25,058 bases of DNA. Origin: an uncultured Eubacteriales bacterium. Its GTDB lineage: Bacteria > Bacillota > Clostridia > Oscillospirales > CAG-272. The notes under the pieces were generated by a model. That model searched no databases and was not told the origin of the DNA. It was given only the letters and a program-made list of their open reading frames with translations. Location: contig URAP01000026.1 in NCBI GenBank assembly GCA_900545935.1, positions 1-25,058 on the forward strand, in the 5' to 3' direction. This document shows, one piece after another, positions 8,837 through 16,237 of the stretch. Within the stretch, counting starts at the first letter, position 1. Each line of letters opens with the position of its first letter. The position numbers and the translations under genes were made by a program.

Positions 8837-11134
8837 TTACTTTGCGCTCTCTCCGTCCTTTGCTCCGTCTCCGCCGTCATGCGTCGGCTCGAGCTCGCGC
8901 TTATAGCCGCAGCCCTCGGTGCGGCAGACGGCAATATTCTTGCCCTTGTTCTTAAACAGCATTCCTCCGCACTGCGGGCACTTATCTGCCAGCGGAAGCT
9001 CCCATGACGAGAATTTGCACTTCGGATAGTTCTCGCAGGAGTAAAAGTAGGAGCGGTTGCGTCCGTGCTTTGCGACTATCTCGCCGCCGCAGTCCGGGCA
9101 CTTGACGCCTATCTTCTTTGCGATCTGCTTTGTATTCTTACACTGCGGATAGTTCGAGCAGGCATAAAAGCTGCCGTACCGTCCGCTGCGAAGCACCATG
9201 TCCGCGCCGCACTTTTCACACTTCATCCCGTCGGGTGCGGGAGTCGCCTTCTCGGTCGCTGCGCTGTCGCTCGCGGGAGCTTTGCGATCGAGCGGGCGTG
9301 TATTGCGGCAGGTAGGATAGTTCGGGCAGGCGGCAAACTTTCCGTATCTGCCGTTCTTGACTATCATCGTCGCGCCGCACTTGTCGCATATGATGTCGGT
9401 CTGCTCGTCGGGAAGCTTGACCTTTTCCTTGGCTACCGTCTCCTCCGCGGTCTCGAGCTGCTTTGCAAACTCGGTATAGAACGAGCCGAGAACACTCTGA
9501 ATATCGACATTTCCGTGTTCGATATCATCGAGCGACGACTCCATCTGCGCGGTAAATTCGTAATCGACTATCTCCGGGAAATACTGCTTCATCAGATCGG
9601 TAGTGACCTCACCGAGCTTGGTCGGACGCAGCATCTTTCCGTCGCGCTCTACATAGCCGCGCGAGATGATTGTAGTGATTATCGTAGCGTAGGTACTCGG
9701 TCTGCCTATGCCCTTTTCCTCAAGGAACTTGACGAGCGAGCCCTCGTTGTATCTCGCCGGCGGCTCGGTAAAGTGGCGGGCAGGAGTTATCTTTTCCGCA
9801 CCGACATGCTCGCCCTCCGAGATGTTAGGTATCGCGCCCTGCGTGCCGTTATTTTCGCCCTCGTCCGCCGAGCCGTAGACCGCGAGGCAGCCGCGAAAGC
9901 GAACGGTGTAGCCGGAGGCACGGAAGGTATAGCCGCCGCAATCGACATCCGCAATAACGGTATCAAGCTCCGCAGATGCCATCTGGCTCGCGGTAAAGCG
10001 GTTGAATATGAGCTTATACAGCTTATACTGATCTGCGGTAAGATATTTCTTTATCTTATCAGGCTCGAGCGTGGGATTCGCGGGTCGGATAGCTTCGTGC
10101 GCGTCCTGTGCGCCCGCCTTGGACTTATAGGCGCGGGGGGATGCGGGCACATATTCCTTGCCGTAGGTACTCTCGATGTACTCGGCAGCCCTTGCGCGCG
10201 CCTCATCCGCTACGCGCAGCGAGTCGGTACGCATGTAGGTGATAAGACCCTGCGTGCCGCCGTTTTCCGAGCCGACATTAACACCCTCATACAGCTCCTG
10301 CGCGACCTGCATTATACGGGTCGAGCGGAAGCCGAGCTTGCGCGATGCGTCCTGCTGCAGCGTTGAGGTGGTGAAGGGCGGCTGCGGATTCTTTGCCCTC
10401 GTTGAGCGGCGAACCGATGAAACGGTAAAAGCTCCGCCCTTTATCCCGTCGAGCACGGCGTTAACATCCGACTCGCTGTGCAGCTCGCCCTTTGTGCCGC
10501 CCTTACCGTAATACTTGGTATGGAGCGTCTCTCCACCTGCGGTACCGAAATCTGCATCTATCGTCCAGTATTCCTCGGGTACGAATGCATTTATCTCCGC
10601 CTCGCGGTCGACTATAACGCGCGTTGCGACCGACTGAACACGTCCGGCTGACAGACCGCCGTGTATAGCCTTCCAGAACAGCGGGCTGAGCTTGTAGCCG
10701 ACTATGCGGTCGAGTATGCGGCGCGCCTGCTGCGAGTTGACAAGATCCTCGTCTATCTTTCGCGGGTGCTTTATCGCGTCACGGACAGCACTCTTTGTTA
10801 CCTCGTTAAAGGTAACACGGCAGACCTTCTCCGGCGGGATATTGAGCGCCGTAACAAGATGCCACGATATCGCCTCTCCCTCGCGGTCGGGGTCGGCTGC
10901 GAGATAGACCTTATCGGCATTCTTCGCTTCCTTTTTCAGCTCGGCGATAAGCGGTCCCTTACCGCGTATGTTTATATATTTCGCCTTGAAGCCGTTTTCT
11001 ATATCTACTCCGAGTGTGCTCTTAGGCAGGTCGCGTACGTGACCTATCGACGCTACCACCTTATAGCCGGAGCCGAGATAATTCTTGACCGTTCCCGCCT
11101 TGGACGGAGACTCAACTATAACAAGATGTGACAT
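8837..11134 (-). CDS. topA: DNA topoisomerase I (type IA) with four zinc ribbons
   Basis: TopA relaxes negative supercoils by a transient 5' phosphotyrosine break. The 765-residue protein begins with a TOPRIM domain (VIVESPSKAGTV, with E8, and DPDREGE at 81-87). The active-site tyrosine lies in GLITYMRTDSLR near residue 299. The core continues with EKGIGRPSTYATII and RGYV motifs. The C-terminus has four CxxC...C zinc ribbons: CDKCGATM, CEKCGADM, CPDCGGEI and CPQCGGML, each with a downstream cysteine pair. It starts at ATG 11134; AAAGGAT lies 14 bases upstream, a rather long spacing. Gene order dprA-topA is common in Firmicutes. Confidence 0.98.
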   Translation of the reverse strand: MSHLVIVESPSKAGTVKNYLGSGYKVVASIGHVRDLPKSTLGVDIENGFKAKYINIRGKGPLIAELKKEAKNADKVYLAADPDREGEAISWHLVTALNIPPEKVCRVTFNEVTKSAVRDAIKHPRKIDEDLVNSQQARRILDRIVGYKLSPLFWKAIHGGLSAGRVQSVATRVIVDREAEINAFVPEEYWTIDADFGTAGGETLHTKYYGKGGTKGELHSESDVNAVLDGIKGGAFTVSSVRRSTRAKNPQPPFTTSTLQQDASRKLGFRSTRIMQVAQELYEGVNVGSENGGTQGLITYMRTDSLRVADEARARAAEYIESTYGKEYVPASPRAYKSKAGAQDAHEAIRPANPTLEPDKIKKYLTADQYKLYKLIFNRFTASQMASAELDTVIADVDCGGYTFRASGYTVRFRGCLAVYGSADEGENNGTQGAIPNISEGEHVGAEKITPARHFTEPPARYNEGSLVKFLEEKGIGRPSTYATIITTIISRGYVERDGKMLRPTKLGEVTTDLMKQYFPEIVDYEFTAQMESSLDDIEHGNVDIQSVLGSFYTEFAKQLETAEETVAKEKVKLPDEQTDIICDKCGATMIVKNGRYGKFAACPNYPTCRNTRPLDRKAPASDSAATEKATPAPDGMKCEKCGADMVLRSGRYGSFYACSNYPQCKNTKQIAKKIGVKCPDCGGEIVAKHGRNRSYFYSCENYPKCKFSSWELPLADKCPQCGGMLFKNKGKNIAVCRTEGCGYKRELEPTHDGGDGAKDGESAK

Positions 11135-11220
11135 TTACTTCAATCTATCCTTTCGTTGTCCCGGACGGTGCCGGGCAGCTGTAATAATCGTTATATATCG
11201 CCTGCGGAAATGCTCCGGCG

Positions 11221-13026
11221 CTAAAAGCCCTCTCCTCTGCGGTATTCTCCGCCGGGGCCGAGAACAGCAAGCCCGGATATCTCGAGCTCGGTAAGCCCCG
11301 CCATAACAAACGGAAAGCTGAGATCGTGCCGGACGATCTCGTCGATGGTCGTCGTTCCCGTTTCTGGAATGAGCGCATATATCTTTCTGCCGCATTCGCT
11401 CGTTTCCGCAAGCAGCTGTTCGACGCTCTGCGTTTCCTGTGTCGCCTCGCCCGTGCATCTGCCGCTTGTCGCAAAGTTTGCTCCGACCGGCACCGTTCCG
11501 CCTCTCTTACGCTCCGCAGGTGCATTCTGCCCCGCCGCATTTTTGTTCTGTCTCGGGCGAGCTCGGGACCGACCCGTGCAAGCGCCGCCTTGGTTTGACC
11601 CCGTCGCTGCGCCGCCTGACGGCTTCGGCATATGCTCGCCGTACAGACTCTGTTCTATATCTCCGTACCCGGTCTGAATATCGGCAGCATATTCACCGTA
11701 TAGACTCTCCTCCGCAGGACTGTTCTGAATATCGGCGGTGCGTCCCGCGTCTGCTCTGCCGCTGTCCGTTCGGCGGTCGTCTGTCAGATACTCGCCCGCA
11801 CGGTCGATTTCGGCGAATGCTCCGACATGTCCAGCCTCTTCGGTTCGTTCGTCTGTGCCGACGGATGCGCGGCGCGGCTCTGCGGGTATGCGATCGACAG
11901 TCACGGCAGCGGTGCCGCAGGAGTCCGCACGGAACGGCTTCGGCAGCTTTTCCTCGACCTTCCGCCGGCGCGGTCCGCCTCTGCTCTCGCCCTTTGAACC
12001 GAGGCGGGGATAACACGGCTCGGCGCTTCTGCCGTACGTGTTTCGCAGGTTGAAGCTCCCATCAAACCGCGCGAGCTTTCCGGTCACATTTTCGATATTG
12101 AGCACCTTTGCATATTCGTCCTTGTAATCGTCAAGGATATCGAGCGCGCTCGTTACCATCTTTGCGCCCTCGAGCAGCAGTTTATTTGTGCCGGAGCTGC
12201 CCAGTGCACCGACATTTCCGGGCAGCGCATAGACCGCGCGTCCCTGCCGCTTTGCATCCTTTGCGGTGATGAGAGCTCCGCTGCGCTCATCCGCCTCGAT
12301 AACCACGGTGGCGGTGCTCATTCCGCTGATAATACGGTTTCTTATCGGAAAGTTATGTGCGATAGGCGCGGCACCGGGACAGAACTCGGTCAGCACCGTG
12401 CCGCGTCGGATTATTTCGCCGTACAGATTTTTATGCTCGCGCGGATATACTCGGTCGATGCCGCAGCCGAGCACGGCTATGGTATATCCGTCTACATCGA
12501 GCGCCGCACGATGCGCAACACCGTCGACTCCGAGCGCCATACCCGACACTATGACCGTACCGGCAGAGGCAAGGTCGCTCGATATCGTATATGCGTTTCT
12601 CGCGCCGTACTGAGATATCCGTCTCGTGCCGACTATCGCGACGGAGAACCGATTCTTTATATTCGGCAGCAGGCCGAGATAGTACAGCATGACCGGCGGG
12701 GACGGTATATTCCGCAGCTGCGGAGGAAAGTACTCGCTGTCATACGGCAGCATTCCCACACCGTTATCCGAGCACCAGTTGTATATGCCGACGGCGGCGC
12801 GCAGGCTCTTATCGGTCAGATGCTCCGCCGTGCCCTTGGGGAGTCCCACGTACTCTGCCGGGTCGGCATCGTATATTGCTCTGACATTCTGCCCGAAGCG
12901 CGAAAACAGCTTTCCCGCCGCAGAGCTTCCCGCGCCTATCGCGAGACTGAGCCATATCCAGTATACAAGATCGGCACTTTCCTCCGCGCCGACGTTCGTT
13001 TCAAATGTGTCTCTCACCTTATCCAC
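11221..13026 (-). CDS. dprA: DNA processing protein DprA with a long disordered insert
   Basis: DprA loads RecA on incoming single-stranded DNA during natural transformation. The N-terminal part resembles a helical SAM-like domain. A Rossmann-type DprA core follows (about 125-300) with GTRRISQYG, IVSGMALGVDGVAH, LGCGIDRVYPREH, FPIRNRIISGMS, ERSGALITAKDAKRQGR and GSSGTNKLLLEGA. The C-terminal 65 residues (IYALIPETGTTTIDEIVRHD onward) fit the DprA winged helix. Between them lies a polar, Gly/Arg/Glu-rich segment of about 200 residues (320-530) with no known domain and a repeated SLYGE motif. DprA is usually 280-380 residues, so this is a marked enlargement. The start is GTG 13026 with GGGAAAGGG upstream; it lies in a duplicated 19-bp sequence. 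Confidence 0.94.
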   Translation of the reverse strand: MDKVRDTFETNVGAEESADLVYWIWLSLAIGAGSSAAGKLFSRFGQNVRAIYDADPAEYVGLPKGTAEHLTDKSLRAAVGIYNWCSDNGVGMLPYDSEYFPPQLRNIPSPPVMLYYLGLLPNIKNRFSVAIVGTRRISQYGARNAYTISSDLASAGTVIVSGMALGVDGVAHRAALDVDGYTIAVLGCGIDRVYPREHKNLYGEIIRRGTVLTEFCPGAAPIAHNFPIRNRIISGMSTATVVIEADERSGALITAKDAKRQGRAVYALPGNVGALGSSGTNKLLLEGAKMVTSALDILDDYKDEYAKVLNIENVTGKLARFDGSFNLRNTYGRSAEPCYPRLGSKGESRGGPRRRKVEEKLPKPFRADSCGTAAVTVDRIPAEPRRASVGTDERTEEAGHVGAFAEIDRAGEYLTDDRRTDSGRADAGRTADIQNSPAEESLYGEYAADIQTGYGDIEQSLYGEHMPKPSGGAATGSNQGGACTGRSRARPRQNKNAAGQNAPAERKRGGTVPVGANFATSGRCTGEATQETQSVEQLLAETSECGRKIYALIPETGTTTIDEIVRHDLSFPFVMAGLTELEISGLAVLGPGGEYRRGEGF

Positions 13027-13037
13027 GAGCCCTTTCC
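13019..13037 (-). repeat. 19-bp direct repeat, copy 1 (dprA start)
   Basis: The plus-strand sequence TTATCCACGAGCCCTTTCC occurs here and, identically, at 13207-13225, 188 bp away. This copy supplies the purine-rich ribosome site and GTG start of dprA. Confidence 0.85.
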
Positions 13038-13201
13038 CGTTTTACAAATATCGCCTTATCAGTAAAAAATCCCGAAATCCATTCGGTCCGAGCCTTGCCC
13101 GGAGCCTTTTTCAAAAATACACATTCTTCAAATATCCGCTTTGCCGCATAACATTTATGCCGCAGGCACGGTCTCGGCGAGCATCCGAACCCGTCGCACA
13201 T

Positions 13202-14047
13202 CTACTTTATCCACGAGCCCTTTCCGGTCTCCCAGATAAGTATGGCTGCAGCAGCTGCGGCATTCAGCGACTCGGTGCCATCTCGCATCGGGATCAGAAC
13301 GCAGTCGCTTGCCGCGTCGATAAGCTCCTCGGGCAGCCCTCTGCCCTCGTTGCCGACAAGAAAGCAGTCACGGCTGTCGACCGCGAGACGATTGAGCGGT
13401 ATGGCAGCACGGTGCAGTGCGGCGGCATGCACACGGTATCCGAGAGCACGCAGTGCTCCGATGCTGCCGACCGTGTCCTCACACAGCGTTATCTTCTGAC
13501 GAAAGAGTGCACCCATAGCCGCCCTGACCGTCCGAGGATTATAGAGATCGGCGCAGTCGGCGGAGAGTATCAGCTCGTCTATTCCGAGTGCGTTCGCATC
13601 GCGTATAACGGTGCCGAGATTGCCCGGATCACGTATCGAGCAAGCCATGAATGCGGTACCCGAAAAATCGCCGTTATTATATATTGTAACCTTTTTATGC
13701 AAAAAGTCAATATGTTTTGCCACACACATGATTCCCTCGGGCGAGCGGTCGAAGGACAGCTTGTCGTAGACAGGTGCTGAAACAACGGTAACAAGCGTCG
13801 GATCAAGCTCGACGGGAAGCCGTCCGAGAGCATCCTCACGGACAAATATCCGCTCGAGCCGGATGCCGGACGAGAGTGCGTCGCGAAGCAGCTTTGCCCC
13901 CTCAAAGGCAAACAGTCCGTCTCGGTCGCGATATTTCCGCTCCGACAGCGCCGCTGCGGCGACTATCGCCGGATTCGCCCTTGATGTGATTCTCTGGCAG
14001 CCGTCAAAGCGGCTTGTATAGGCTGCGCCGTTCTTGAAATTGTCCAT
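13202..14047 (-). CDS. SpoU/TrmH family RNA 2'-O-methyltransferase
   Basis: This 281-residue protein has the two-part layout of SPOUT ribose methyltransferases: an N-terminal L30e-like RNA-binding domain (FAFEGAKLLRDAL, about 47-59) and a trefoil-knot SAM domain. The three family motifs are visible: RDPGNLGTVIRDANALG, VGNEGRGLPEELI and IPMRDGTESLNAAAAAAI, the last with the knot Ser-Leu-Asn. Such proteins methylate ribose 2'-OH in rRNA or tRNA; the target here is not deducible. The position near rplT and infC resembles the RlmB/TsnR-like gene often found beside pheS in Firmicutes. It starts at ATG 14047 with GGAGG ten bases upstream. Confidence 0.93.
   Translation of the reverse strand: MDNFKNGAAYTSRFDGCQRITSRANPAIVAAAALSERKYRDRDGLFAFEGAKLLRDALSSGIRLERIFVREDALGRLPVELDPTLVTVVSAPVYDKLSFDRSPEGIMCVAKHIDFLHKKVTIYNNGDFSGTAFMACSIRDPGNLGTVIRDANALGIDELILSADCADLYNPRTVRAAMGALFRQKITLCEDTVGSIGALRALGYRVHAAALHRAAIPLNRLAVDSRDCFLVGNEGRGLPEELIDAASDCVLIPMRDGTESLNAAAAAAILIWETGKGSWIK
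13207..13225 (-). repeat. 19-bp direct repeat, copy 2 (methyltransferase 3' end)
   Basis: This copy encodes the last residues (GKGSWIK) of the SpoU-type methyltransferase. It is identical over 19 bp to the copy at the dprA start (13019-13037). Confidence 0.85.
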
Positions 14048-14187
14048 TCTGTCGTTGCCTCCGTTATTATTTTCCCATCGAGCCGTATATTCTATTCACA
14101 TCAGTATTTCAGCCCGAGCCTCACGTATGATCCTCGGATATTGCTTCACCCGTCCTCGGCACCGTCCGAAGCATCTCCCATTTGACG

Positions 14188-14236
14188 CGAAAAACCCGCG
14201 GACACACCCACGCGCAAGGCGGATGGTCCCGGGTTC
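14188..14236 (-). terminator. Rho-independent terminator of the infC-rpmI-rplT operon
   Basis: On the minus strand AACCCGGGAC pairs with GTCCGCGGGTT (one bulged base) across a loop of about 22 nt, followed by TTTTT. It lies 20 bp beyond the rplT stop. Confidence 0.75.
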
Positions 14237-14256
14237 TGCTGAAATAATTATCTCTC

Positions 14257-14610
14257 TCAGAGAGCAGCCTTTGCCTGAGCTGCGAGAGCTGCAAATGCTT
14301 CCTTATCTGCGATCGCGATCTCGGAGAGCATCTTACGGTTGAGGTCGATGCCTGCATTCTTCAGACCGTGCATAAAGGTAGAGTAATTCATGCCGCATGC
14401 CTTAGCCTGAGCGGAGATTCTGGTGATCCACAGTCTGCGGAAATCTCTCTTCTTGAGCTTTCTGCCTACGAATGCATAGTTGCCGCTCTTCATTACGGCC
14501 TGCTTGGCCATCTTAAAATGTTTACTCTTGGCACCCCAATAACCCTTAGCACACTTGAGAACCTTATTGCGTCTCTTGCGGGTCATCATAGCTCTTTTAA
14601 TTCTTGCCAT
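14257..14610 (-). CDS. rplT: 50S ribosomal protein L20
   Basis: L20 binds 23S rRNA early in large-subunit assembly and is the autoregulator of this operon in well-studied bacteria. The 117-residue protein matches the normal length and reads MARIKRAMMTRKRRNKVLK, then the conserved GYWGAKSKHFKMAKQ, FRRLWITRISAQAKACGMNYS and FMHGLKNAGIDLNRKML segments. It starts at ATG 14610 with AGAGGAGG upstream, 31 bp after rpmI. Its 3' end is followed by the operon terminator. Confidence 0.99.
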   Translation of the reverse strand: MARIKRAMMTRKRRNKVLKCAKGYWGAKSKHFKMAKQAVMKSGNYAFVGRKLKKRDFRRLWITRISAQAKACGMNYSTFMHGLKNAGIDLNRKMLSEIAIADKEAFAALAAQAKAAL

Positions 14611-14641
14611 TTTATTATCCTCCTCTAAAACCTATCGCCGA

Positions 14642-14839
14642 TTACTTGCTGGGCATAAGCGACTTAACAGTTGCTGCAAAAGCCGGGCTCAGGTAAGCAC
14701 CGGAACGAAGATGTCTCTTTCTCTTCTGTGCCTTTATACCGAGATTGTGACGGTGATGCGAATGGTTCATCTTAACGAGACCGCTCTTGGTAACGCCGAA
14801 TCTCTTAGCAGTTGCGCTGTGTGTCTTAATCTTTCCCAT
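14642..14839 (-). CDS. rpmI: 50S ribosomal protein L35
   Basis: The 65-residue protein MGKIKTHSATAKRFGVTKSG with a Lys/Arg-rich tail (GIKAQKRKRHLRSGAY) is a standard L35. The frame is open 22 codons further upstream, but the ATG at 14839 has a perfect AAAGGAG ribosome site and begins with the conserved MGKIKTH, so it is the true start. It lies between infC and rplT. Confidence 0.98.
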   Translation of the reverse strand: MGKIKTHSATAKRFGVTKSGLVKMNHSHHRHNLGIKAQKRKRHLRSGAYLSPAFAATVKSLMPSK

Positions 14840-14874
14840 GATAGAGCTCCTTTCAAGCTGCTGAATTTTCCTGA

Positions 14875-14906
14875 TTTGTCCGGCAAAGCTGGTCTGCCCG
14901 GACAAA
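14875..14906 (-). promoter_or_regulatory. Intercistronic hairpin between infC and rpmI
   Basis: TTTGTCCGG and CCGGACAAA form a perfect 9-bp stem with a 14-nt loop, 36 bp before the rpmI start. There is no U-run, so it is not a terminator. Its place, just before rpmI, is where the L20 translational operator lies in gamma-proteobacteria. A similar role here is inference. Confidence 0.4.
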
Positions 14907-14953
14907 CTGACTTTTGATCTGTATGATCTTTTATATTCCGAGGCACGCTGGAA

Positions 14954-15595
14954 TTACTTTTCCGCGCTCTTATCCTCAGGAGTAGCTGCTGCGGCAGTCG
15001 CTGCGGGCTTTTTACCCTTGCCCTTCGACTGTGCGGAAGCACCCTCTCGCTTGCTGTTAGGCGTGATGAATACCGACATGAAGCGTCCGTCAAGGCTCGG
15101 AGCCTTATCCGAACCGCCGAGATCGGCGCATGCCTCACGGAATCTCTCGAGCAGCTCTCTGCCCACATCGAGATGGCTCATCTCACGACCCTTGAACTTG
15201 ACAATAACCTTGACCTTGTCTCCGCCGGTAAGGAAACGGCGAGCGTGGTTGACCTTGGTCTTGAAGTCGTTGGTATCAATGGCGCAGGAAAGTCTGATCT
15301 CCTTGATGTCCATGATCTGTTGCTTCTTTTTCGCTTCCTTTTCCTTTTTATCGCGCTCAAAACGGAATTTTCCGTAATCAATTATCTTGCATACGGGCGG
15401 ATCAGCCTGAGCCGCGATCATTACGAGATCGAGTCCCTTGTCGTATGCATGATTCTGCGCTGCGGTAACGGTGAGCAGTCCCATCTGCTCGCCCTCCGGT
15501 CCGATGACACGTACAATCTTCGAAGGAGCGCCGAGAACGGCTTTGATCTCGTCATTAATATAATGCTCCCTTGAATTGTTATTGTTGTTTCTGAT
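14954..15595 (-). CDS. infC: Translation initiation factor IF-3, probable AUC start
   Basis: IF3 binds the 30S subunit and discriminates against wrong start codons and initiator tRNAs. The protein shows the N-domain INDEIKAVLGAPSKIVRVIG, the KIIDYGKFRFERDKKEKEAKKK linker region, and the C-domain KEIRLSCAIDTNDFKTKV and FKGREMSHLDVGRELL. A Lys/Ala-rich tail of about 30 residues extends past the usual end. No ATG exists at the expected N-terminus. A GGAGGT (15610-15605) lies nine bases before ATC 15595-15593, which reads (M)RNNNNNSREHYINDEI. A TTG at 15616 is in frame but lies upstream of this ribosome site. AUU/AUC/AUA starts on infC are known to allow IF3 to repress itself. Confidence 0.93.
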   Translation of the reverse strand: MRNNNNNSREHYINDEIKAVLGAPSKIVRVIGPEGEQMGLLTVTAAQNHAYDKGLDLVMIAAQADPPVCKIIDYGKFRFERDKKEKEAKKKQQIMDIKEIRLSCAIDTNDFKTKVNHARRFLTGGDKVKVIVKFKGREMSHLDVGRELLERFREACADLGGSDKAPSLDGRFMSVFITPNSKREGASAQSKGKGKKPAATAAAATPEDKSAEK

Positions 15596-15776
15596 GGCTA
15601 AAGCACCTCCGCTCAAAAAATAAAAAAATCACGGCTTATGTTGCATACTCGTAAAAGCAGCGCAGCATATCTCCGCGATCACAGGAAACCCACGGGTAAT
15701 CCACAAATCCTTTATCGACCGTGACCCATGCACCGGGCTGTGTCAGGTGAGAGCGGAGCGCTCTGCTTGCTTTACT
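15596..15776 (-). promoter_or_regulatory. infC leader, L20-type attenuator
   Basis: The leader runs from the promoter at 15782-15810 to infC. GGTCACGG (15726-15719) can pair with CCTGTGATC (15685-15677), enclosing a hairpin GGATTACCC-GTG-GGGTTTCC. The same strand can instead pair with GCCGTGA (15635-15629), which is followed at once by seven U, A and six U. The two helices are exclusive, so one is an antiterminator and the other a terminator. L20 leaders of this kind precede infC in Firmicutes; the T-box motif is absent. The pairing is seen; the L20 ligand is inference. Confidence 0.55.
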
Positions 15777-15781
15777 ATGGT

Positions 15782-15810
15782 ATTTTATCATATATACCCG
15801 GCATTGTCAA
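15782..15810 (-). promoter_or_regulatory. Sigma-A promoter of infC-rpmI-rplT
   Basis: On the minus strand TTGACA (15810-15805) and TAAAAT (15787-15782) are spaced by 17 bp. Confidence 0.85.
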
Positions 15811-15823
15811 TAGTGAAAATAAG

Positions 15824-15841
15824 ATTTTTTTAAAAAAATCA
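15824..15841. other. AT-rich palindrome between divergent promoters
   Basis: GATTTTTTTAAAAAAATC is a perfect 18-bp palindrome lying 14 bp upstream of the infC -35 box, in the gap between the infC promoter and the tRNA promoter. It could act as an UP element or bent DNA; no gene is seen between 15842 and 15949, only a weak hairpin (CTGAA-AGAACT-TCTTCAG region near 15905). Confidence 0.4.
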
Positions 15842-15949
15842 AAGCCGAAAAGCCGCCCCGGCATAAAACTTACATTTTATAGTGCGGATTTCAGGACGGA
15901 ACTTCTGAAAGAACTTCTTCAGTGCAACATACTTTTTTTCAAAAAGGTA

Positions 15950-15978
15950 TTGACAAACAACCTCTCCTGTGGTATTAT
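15950..15978 (+). promoter_or_regulatory. Sigma-A promoter of tRNA-Arg
   Basis: TTGACA (15950-15955) and TATTAT (15973-15978) are spaced by 17 bp and lie 30 bp before the tRNA. Confidence 0.85.
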
Positions 15979-16008
15979 GTATAGGCTTTGTTGAGATACA
16001 TAAGCAAT

Positions 16009-16084
16009 GCGCCCGTAGCTCAGCGGATAGAGTACTCGGCTACGAACCGATTGGTCGGAGGTTCGAATCCTCTCGGGCGCGCCA
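16009..16084 (+). tRNA. tRNA-Arg (anticodon ACG)
   Basis: The 76-nt gene folds as a cloverleaf: acceptor GCGCCCG/CGGGCGC, D arm GCTC, anticodon loop CTACGAA with ACG at 16042-16044, T arm GGAGG-TTCGAAT-CCTCT, discriminator G and encoded CCA. The first base pair of the anticodon stem (C27-U43) is mismatched. A34 would be edited to inosine to read CGU, CGC and CGA. It stands alone with its own promoter and terminator and borders the mobile-element remnant. Confidence 0.97.
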
Positions 16085-16086
16085 TG

Positions 16087-16119
16087 AAAAAAGCGATTGC
16101 ATTTTGCAATCGCTTTTTT
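16087..16119 (+). terminator. tRNA-Arg terminator
   Basis: GCGATTGCA-TTT-TGCAATCGC is a perfect 9-bp hairpin followed by TTTTTT; the six A on the other side make it bidirectional. It begins two bases after the encoded CCA. Confidence 0.92.
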
Positions 16120-16151
16120 CAGTTATATTCATCTCACGGCGAGAGGTATTG

Positions 16152-16237
16152 CTGTGCCGTGATATCCGGCTTTGCCGGGTGATATTCGCTTCGCGAGTGT
16201 AAACGGCGAATATAATATCACTGTCCCAACGGCACAG
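16152..16237. repeat. GTGATAT-type palindromic repeat cluster
   Basis: GTGATAT occurs at 16159 and 16179 and inverted as ATATCAC at 16215-16221. Between them are the hairpins CCGGC-TTT-GCCGG and ATATTCGC/GCGAATAT (16182-16189 with 16206-16213). CTGTGCC (16152-16158) and GGCACAG (16231-16237) flank the whole as an inverted repeat. The layout is like REP/BIME elements. It covers the 3' end of the remnant coding frame, and may have truncated it. Confidence 0.55.

Noticed and set aside
9065..10366. 433-codon plus-strand open frame over topA
   Set aside because: It is antisense to the conserved topoisomerase core.
15617..15780. T-box or other known riboswitch in the infC leader
   Set aside because: The T-box GGTACCGCG-type motif is absent, and no other riboswitch core is recognised; an L20-type leader fits better.
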